DNA of 64,000 bases from Acidovorax sp. SRB_14 (GTDB taxonomy: Bacteria > Pseudomonadota > Gammaproteobacteria > Burkholderiales > Burkholderiaceae_C): the NCBI RefSeq assembly GCF_012932145.1, contig NZ_MWOK01000006.1:1-64000 (forward strand), written 5' to 3'. Of the stretch, positions 60,109 through 64,000 are shown in pieces; within the stretch, counting starts at the first letter, position 1, and each line of letters begins with the position of its first letter. The notes beneath the pieces are model-generated. The model was not told the DNA's origin, did not search any database, and was given only the letters and a program-made list of their open reading frames with translations. Both the position numbers and the translations under genes were made by a program.

Positions 60109-61278
60109 ATGAAGAGCATTTTCAACAAGCTGGCTTCTGCGCTGTGGATGGCAGGGGCCCTGGTAGGTACCGCCGCCCACGCTGTCAGTGACCTGCCCGG
60201 CGGTCCCGCGGTCAACCAATTGAACCTGCATCCGCCGGTCACCAAGATCGCAGAGGAGCAGCATTTCCTGCACTGGATGCTGCTGATCATCTGCACGGTG
60301 ATCTTCGTGGCGGTCTTCGCCGTGATGTTCTATTCCATCTGGAAGCACCGCCAGTCCAAGGGTGCCAAGCCCGCCAATTTCCACGAGTCCGTGACTGTGG
60401 AAGTGGTCTGGACCGTGATTCCGTTCATCATCGTGGTCCTCATGGCCTTGCCTGCGACCAAGGTGCTGGTGGCGCAAAAGGACACGACCAATGCCGACCT
60501 CACCATCAAAGCCACGGGTTACCAATGGAAGTGGGGCTACGACTACATCAACGGGGAAGGCGAGGGTCTGGCCTTCATCTCGACCCTGGACAGCAGCCAT
60601 CGCCAGATGTCCAACAGCGGCAACGTCGCCGATGCGCCCAACGACTACCTGCTCAAGGTGGACAACCCGCTGGTGGTGCCTGTGGGCAAGAAGGTGCGCG
60701 TCATCACCACGGCCAACGACGTGATCCACTCCTTCATGGTGCCGGCATTCGGCATCAAGCAGGACGCCATCCCCGGCTTTGTGCGCGACACCTGGTTCCG
60801 TGCCGACAAGGTGGGTGACTACTATGGCCAATGCGCCGAGCTGTGTGGCAAGGAGCACGCCTACATGCCCATCCATGTCAAGGTGCTGTCGGCGCAAGAT
60901 TACAGCCAGTGGGTGCAAGCCGAGGGCAAGAAGGCCGCCGCCAAGCTCGACGACCCGAGCAAGGTCTGGACGCTGGAAGACATGATGAAACGCGGTGAAA
61001 AGGTCTACGCAGCAAACTGCGCAGCCTGCCACCAGGCCAACGGCAAGGGTGCCGGTCCGATCAAGCCCCTGGATGGCTCGGCCATCGTGGTGGATGCCGA
61101 CCATGGCAAACAGCTGCAAGTGGTTCTCCATGGCGCTGCCAATGGGGCCATGCCTGCGTGGAAGCAGCTCAGCGACACCGATCTGGCGGCTGTGGTGACT
61201 TTTACCAAGAACTCGTGGTCCAACAAAACTGGCCAGCTGGTGCAGCCGGCCGAGGTCGTGGCACAGCGCAGCAAGTAA
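60109..61278 (+). CDS. ctaC: Cytochrome c oxidase subunit II with C-terminal haem c domain
   Basis: 389-aa subunit II of an aa3/caa3-type oxidase. Signal peptide, then two membrane helices (HWMLLIICTVIFVAVFAVMF and VVWTVIPFIIVVLMALPATK). The CuA domain has Cys242, Cys246, His250 and Met253 in CAELCGKEHAYMP, with His in DVIHSFMVP. A fused cytochrome c domain carries CAACH at 304-308 and a likely Met ligand in NGAMPAW. ATG 60109 is preferred over GTG 60100. First gene of the cta operon. Confidence 0.96.
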   Translation: MKSIFNKLASALWMAGALVGTAAHAVSDLPGGPAVNQLNLHPPVTKIAEEQHFLHWMLLIICTVIFVAVFAVMFYSIWKHRQSKGAKPANFHESVTVEVVWTVIPFIIVVLMALPATKVLVAQKDTTNADLTIKATGYQWKWGYDYINGEGEGLAFISTLDSSHRQMSNSGNVADAPNDYLLKVDNPLVVPVGKKVRVITTANDVIHSFMVPAFGIKQDAIPGFVRDTWFRADKVGDYYGQCAELCGKEHAYMPIHVKVLSAQDYSQWVQAEGKKAAAKLDDPSKVWTLEDMMKRGEKVYAANCAACHQANGKGAGPIKPLDGSAIVVDADHGKQLQVVLHGAANGAMPAWKQLSDTDLAAVVTFTKNSWSNKTGQLVQPAEVVAQRSK

Positions 61279-61308
61279 TCAGCGTCGAAAAGCATTGAGG
61301 AATCCAAT

Positions 61309-62940
61309 ATGAGCGCAGTTCTCGACAACCCCGGGCACGCTGGTGACCACGCACACGACGGCGGCCACCACCATGGTCCCACCGGCTGGCGCCGCTGGCT
61401 TTTTGCCACCAACCACAAGGACATTGGTACGTTGTACCTGTTGTTCTCGTTCACCATGCTGATGGTCGGCGGCGTGCTGGCACTGATGATCCGTGCCGAG
61501 CTGTTCCAGCCCGGCCTGCAGCTGGTGAATCCCGAGTTGTTCAATCAACTCACCACCATGCACGGCCTGATCATGGTGTTTGGCGCCATCATGCCGGCCT
61601 TCGTAGGCTTCGCGAACTGGATGATCCCGCTGCAGATCGGCGCCAGCGACATGGCGTTCGCGCGCATGAACAACTTCAGCTTCTGGCTGCTGGTCCCGGC
61701 CGCCCTGATGCTGGTGGGCTCGTTCTTCATGCCCGGCGGTGCCCCCGCCGCGGGCTGGACGCTGTACGCACCGTTGACGCTGCAGATGGGCCCATCGATG
61801 GATTCGAGCATTTTCGCGATGCACATCATGGGTGCCAGCTCGATCATGGGATCGATCAACATCATCGTGACCATTTTGAACATGCGCGCCCCGGGCATGA
61901 CGCTGATGAAGATGCCGATGTTCGCCTGGACCTGGCTGATCACGGCCTACCTGCTGATTGCCGTGATGCCGGTGCTGGCCGGCGCCATCACCATGACGCT
62001 GACGGACCGCCACTTCGGCACCAGCTTCTTCAACCCCGCGGGCGGCGGTGATCCGGTGATGTACCAACACATTTTCTGGTTCTTCGGTCACCCCGAGGTC
62101 TACATCATGATATTGCCGGCCTTCGGCATCGTCAGCCAGATCGTGCCTGCGTTCTCGCGCAAGAAACTGTTCGGTTATGCCTCCATGGTGTATGCGACCT
62201 CGTCGATCGCGATCCTCTCGTTCATCGTCTGGGCGCACCACATGTTCACCACCGGCATGCCGGTGACGGGCCAGCTGTTCTTCATGTACGCCACCATGCT
62301 GATCTCGGTACCGACGGCCGTGAAGATCTTCAACTGGGTCGCGACGATGTGGAAGGGCTCGATGACGTTCGAGACACCGATGCTGTTCGCTATCGGCTTC
62401 ATCTTCGTGTTCACGATCGGCGGCTTCACGGGTCTGATCCTGGCGATGGCGCCCATCGACATCCAGCTGCAGGACACCTACTATGTGGTGGCCCACTTCC
62501 ACTACGTGCTGGTGGCAGGCTCGCTGTTTGCCATGTTTGCCGGCACCTACTATTGGCTGCCCAAGTGGACCGGGCGGATGTACAGCGAGCGCCACGGGCA
62601 GATCCACTTCTGGTGGTCGCTGATTTCGTTCAACATCACTTTCTTCCCGATGCACTTCCTGGGATTGGCCGGCATGCCCCGCCGCTATGCCGATTACCCC
62701 ATGCAGTTTGCCGACTTCAACGCCATCGTCAGTGTCGGTGCCTTTGGCTTTGGTATTGCCCAGGTCTACTTCTTCCTGTTCGTCGTTTTGCCGGCCATGC
62801 GCGGCAAGGGCGTGCAAGCACCGTCCAAGCCATGGGATGGCGCAGAGGGGCTGGAGTGGGAAGTGCCTTCGCCAGCGCCGTTCCACACCTTCGAGACACC
62901 TCCCAAGCTCGATGCCACGGCCACCCGCGTGATTGGTTGA
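61309..62940 (+). CDS. ctaD: Cytochrome c oxidase subunit I
   Basis: 543-aa catalytic subunit with about 12 membrane helices. Haem a ligand in [22 protein letters not shown] contains the cross-linked His-Tyr (HPEVY) that binds CuB. HH in WAHHMFTTG supplies the other CuB ligands, and [10 protein letters not shown] binds both haems. It starts 30 bases after ctaC. Together with ctaC and ctaE it forms the proton-pumping terminal oxidase core. Confidence 0.98.
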   Translation: MSAVLDNPGHAGDHAHDGGHHHGPTGWRRWLFATNHKDIGTLYLLFSFTMLMVGGVLALMIRAELFQPGLQLVNPELFNQLTTMHGLIMVFGAIMPAFVGFANWMIPLQIGASDMAFARMNNFSFWLLVPAALMLVGSFFMPGGAPAAGWTLYAPLTLQMGPSMDSSIFAMHIMGASSIMGSINIIVTILNMRAPGMTLMKMPMFAWTWLITAYLLIAVMPVLAGAITMTLTDRHFGTSFFNPAGGGDPVMYQHIFWFFGHPEVYIMILPAFGIVSQIVPAFSRKKLFGYASMVYATSSIAILSFIVWAHHMFTTGMPVTGQLFFMYATMLISVPTAVKIFNWVATMWKGSMTFETPMLFAIGFIFVFTIGGFTGLILAMAPIDIQLQDTYYVVAHFHYVLVAGSLFAMFAGTYYWLPKWTGRMYSERHGQIHFWWSLISFNITFFPMHFLGLAGMPRRYADYPMQFADFNAIVSVGAFGFGIAQVYFFLFVVLPAMRGKGVQAPSKPWDGAEGLEWEVPSPAPFHTFETPPKLDATATRVIG

Positions 62941-62945
62941 AGACC

Positions 62946-63062
62946 ATGCCCATGACACCCGAGCAAAAAAAACGCAATCTGCGCATGGCGCTCGTATTGG
63001 CATCCATTGCGGTGGCGTTTTTCGTCGGGTTTCTGGTGAAAATTGCCTTGCTGACCCGTTGA
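62946..63062 (+). CDS. Small cytochrome oxidase assembly-type membrane protein (38 aa)
   Basis: MPMTPEQKKRNLRMALVLA opens a single-helix protein; the helix runs to about residue 34. It begins 5 bases after ctaD and ends 9 bases before ctaG. A tiny ORF of this type occurs at this position in related genomes and is annotated as an oxidase small assembly protein. Cytoplasmic, basic N-terminus; mechanism unknown. Confidence 0.85.
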   Translation: MPMTPEQKKRNLRMALVLASIAVAFFVGFLVKIALLTR

Positions 63063-63071
63063 GCACCAGAC

Positions 63072-63692
63072 ATGAACATTCGCCGTGAAAACGCCAAAAT
63101 GGTCGGTAAGCTGGCCGTGATTGCGTTTGGCATGTTTGCCTTTGGCTATGCGCTGATTCCGATCTACCAGCGCATTTGCGAGATGACCGGTATCAACATA
63201 CTGACGCTGTCCGAACGCCAGGTGCCGGGCAATGGGGCGGCGGGACGCAATGTGCGACTGCCGGCCAACACGCAGGTCGATACGAGCCGCACCATCACGG
63301 TCGAATTCGATGCGAATGCGCGCGGGCCCTGGGAGTTCAAGCCAGCCGTGCGTTCCATGAAGGTGCATCCGGGCGAGCTGTCCACCGTGATGTACGAATT
63401 CCAGAACGTGCAGAACCGCCGCATGGCCGCCCAGGCCATCCCCAGCTATGCACCGGCGCGCGCCGCTGCGCACTTCACCAAGCTCGAGTGCTTTTGCTTC
63501 AACCAGTACACGCTGGAGCCGGGCGAGAAAAAGGAATGGCCGGTGGCCTTCGTGATCGATCCGCGGCTGTCCAAGGATGTCACGACCATCACGCTCTCCT
63601 ACACCTTCTTTGAGGTCGGAGGCAAGACGCCGCCTGCGCCGCCATCGACCGCGGCCGTGAGCGGCCTGGGGTTGCAAGGGGCGGGGTCGTGA
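63072..63692 (+). CDS. ctaG: Cytochrome c oxidase assembly protein CtaG/Cox11
   Basis: 206-aa copper chaperone that delivers CuB to subunit I. An N-terminal membrane anchor (LAVIAFGMFAFGYALIPIYQRIC) is followed by the Cox11 beta domain. The copper site is the CFCF motif in KLECFCFNQYTLEPGE. DPRLSKDVTTITLSYTFF is the conserved C-terminal strand. The stop overlaps the next GTG. Confidence 0.96.
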   Translation: MNIRRENAKMVGKLAVIAFGMFAFGYALIPIYQRICEMTGINILTLSERQVPGNGAAGRNVRLPANTQVDTSRTITVEFDANARGPWEFKPAVRSMKVHPGELSTVMYEFQNVQNRRMAAQAIPSYAPARAAAHFTKLECFCFNQYTLEPGEKKEWPVAFVIDPRLSKDVTTITLSYTFFEVGGKTPPAPPSTAAVSGLGLQGAGS

Positions 63693-63910
63693 GCGAAGAG
63701 CACGGAAACGACCAGCAGGCGCTGCGCCGCAAAGGTTCATTGCTGCGCACCATCCGGGCGGTGGCGTGGGCCTTCATCGGCCTGCGCAAGGGCAGCGAGT
63801 ACCAGAAGGACCTGGAAAGAATCAACCCGCTGCACATCATTGCCGTCGGGCTGGTGGCGTTTTTCCTGCTGGTGTTCGCGCTGATCGCCGTGGTCAACTG
63901 GGTCGTTTGA
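63689..63910 (+). CDS. DUF2970 family small membrane protein
   Basis: 73 aa. GTG start at 63689, overlapping the ctaG stop. SLLRTIRAVAWAFIGLRKGSEYQKDLERINP is the DUF2970 core (residues 16-46), then one membrane helix (HIIAVGLVAFFLLVFALIAVV). It is found in beta-proteobacterial cta operons between ctaG and ctaE. The function is unknown; a role in oxidase assembly is suggested only by position. Confidence 0.88.
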   Translation: MSEEHGNDQQALRRKGSLLRTIRAVAWAFIGLRKGSEYQKDLERINPLHIIAVGLVAFFLLVFALIAVVNWVV

Positions 63911-63963
63911 AGTGCCAAGGCACGCAAAACCAAATACAAAGATATAGAGAGTCAGGAGCTGAA

Positions 63964-64000
63964 ATGAGTGCATCAACCCAAGGCGCAACGCCGTACTATT
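63964..64000 (+). CDS. ctaE: Cytochrome c oxidase subunit III, first 12 residues (cut by window end)
   Basis: ATG at 63964, preceded by AGGAG 8 bases upstream, begins MSASTQGATPYY. This fits the start of CtaE and the expected gene order. The remainder is outside the window, so the call rests on context and a dozen residues. Confidence 0.75.
   Translation, partial: MSASTQGATPYY

Noticed and set aside
1-64000. CRISPR arrays, insertion sequences, prophage or defence islands
   Set aside because: No regularly spaced direct repeats, transposase, integrase, phage or restriction-type proteins were seen. The dispersed hairpins are single, unequally spaced copies and not an array.

Overview
The window is 64 kb of GC-rich (roughly two-thirds G+C, estimated by eye) chromosomal sequence. 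It looks like core genome from a betaproteobacterium of the order Burkholderiales, most probably family Comamonadaceae (Acidovorax/Hydrogenophaga-like). The grounds are the dusB-fis pair, the pilGHIJ-chpA cluster, pyrR-pyrB-inactive pyrC, comF divergent from bioC, cytochrome c4 next to a DUF1841 gene, Bug/TctC receptors, an aa3 oxidase cluster with a tiny assembly ORF, and a dispersed hairpin repeat between genes. I see no insertion sequence, prophage, CRISPR array, integrase or defence island. Coding density is high and nearly every gene has a recognisable family.

Layout. 1-7178: tail of a VanX-like protein, dusB-fis, purH, an acyltransferase, hemL-thiD (minus strand) and rubredoxin. 7181-16977: a twitching-motility chemosensory operon (pilG, pilH, pilI, pilJ and a 2027-aa ChpA hybrid kinase). 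17066-21831: yqgE, ruvX, pyrR, pyrB, an inactive dihydroorotase homologue, and an acyltransferase. 21871-26872: a NitT/TauT-type ABC importer divergent from a TctD/TctE-type two-component system. 26876-29784: divergent ferric-iron ABC genes (fbpC/fbpB) flanking a Fur-like box. 29826-35446: an ArsC-like protein, an HtrA-type protease, and a coupled regulator-kinase-cardiolipin synthase run. 35567-35641: tRNA-Arg(CCU). 35686-44750: minus-strand run moxR, small membrane protein, acetyltransferase, VWA protein, tamA, tamB. 44862-46469: cytochrome c4, DUF1841 and a small membrane protein. 46499-51100: IclR regulator divergent from pcaI-pcaJ-pcaF and a Bug receptor (last steps of the beta-ketoadipate pathway). 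51157-53892: Kef-type antiporter and LysE exporter. 54022-56258: ergothioneine genes egtD-egtB. 56329-59717: MaoC hydratase, DUF4148, trmL, comF and bioC. 60109-64000: the aa3 cytochrome oxidase operon ctaC-ctaD-small ORF-ctaG-DUF2970-ctaE (cut).

The most notable non-genic signal is a family of about a dozen short intergenic hairpins. Their stems vary in sequence between copies but stay base-paired, and several copies contain or abut the stop codons of flanking genes. Other points worth checking are a terminator-like hairpin and a long direct repeat in the ctaC leader, a three-arm operator in the pca divergent region, a Fur-like site between fbpC and fbpB, two metal-enzyme homologues that have lost metal ligands (VanX-like, PyrC-like), and a TamA homologue with a lipoprotein lipobox. 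I found nothing that I can defend as a wholly new multi-gene system. The MoxR/VWA/TamAB run is the best candidate for an under-described gene association.
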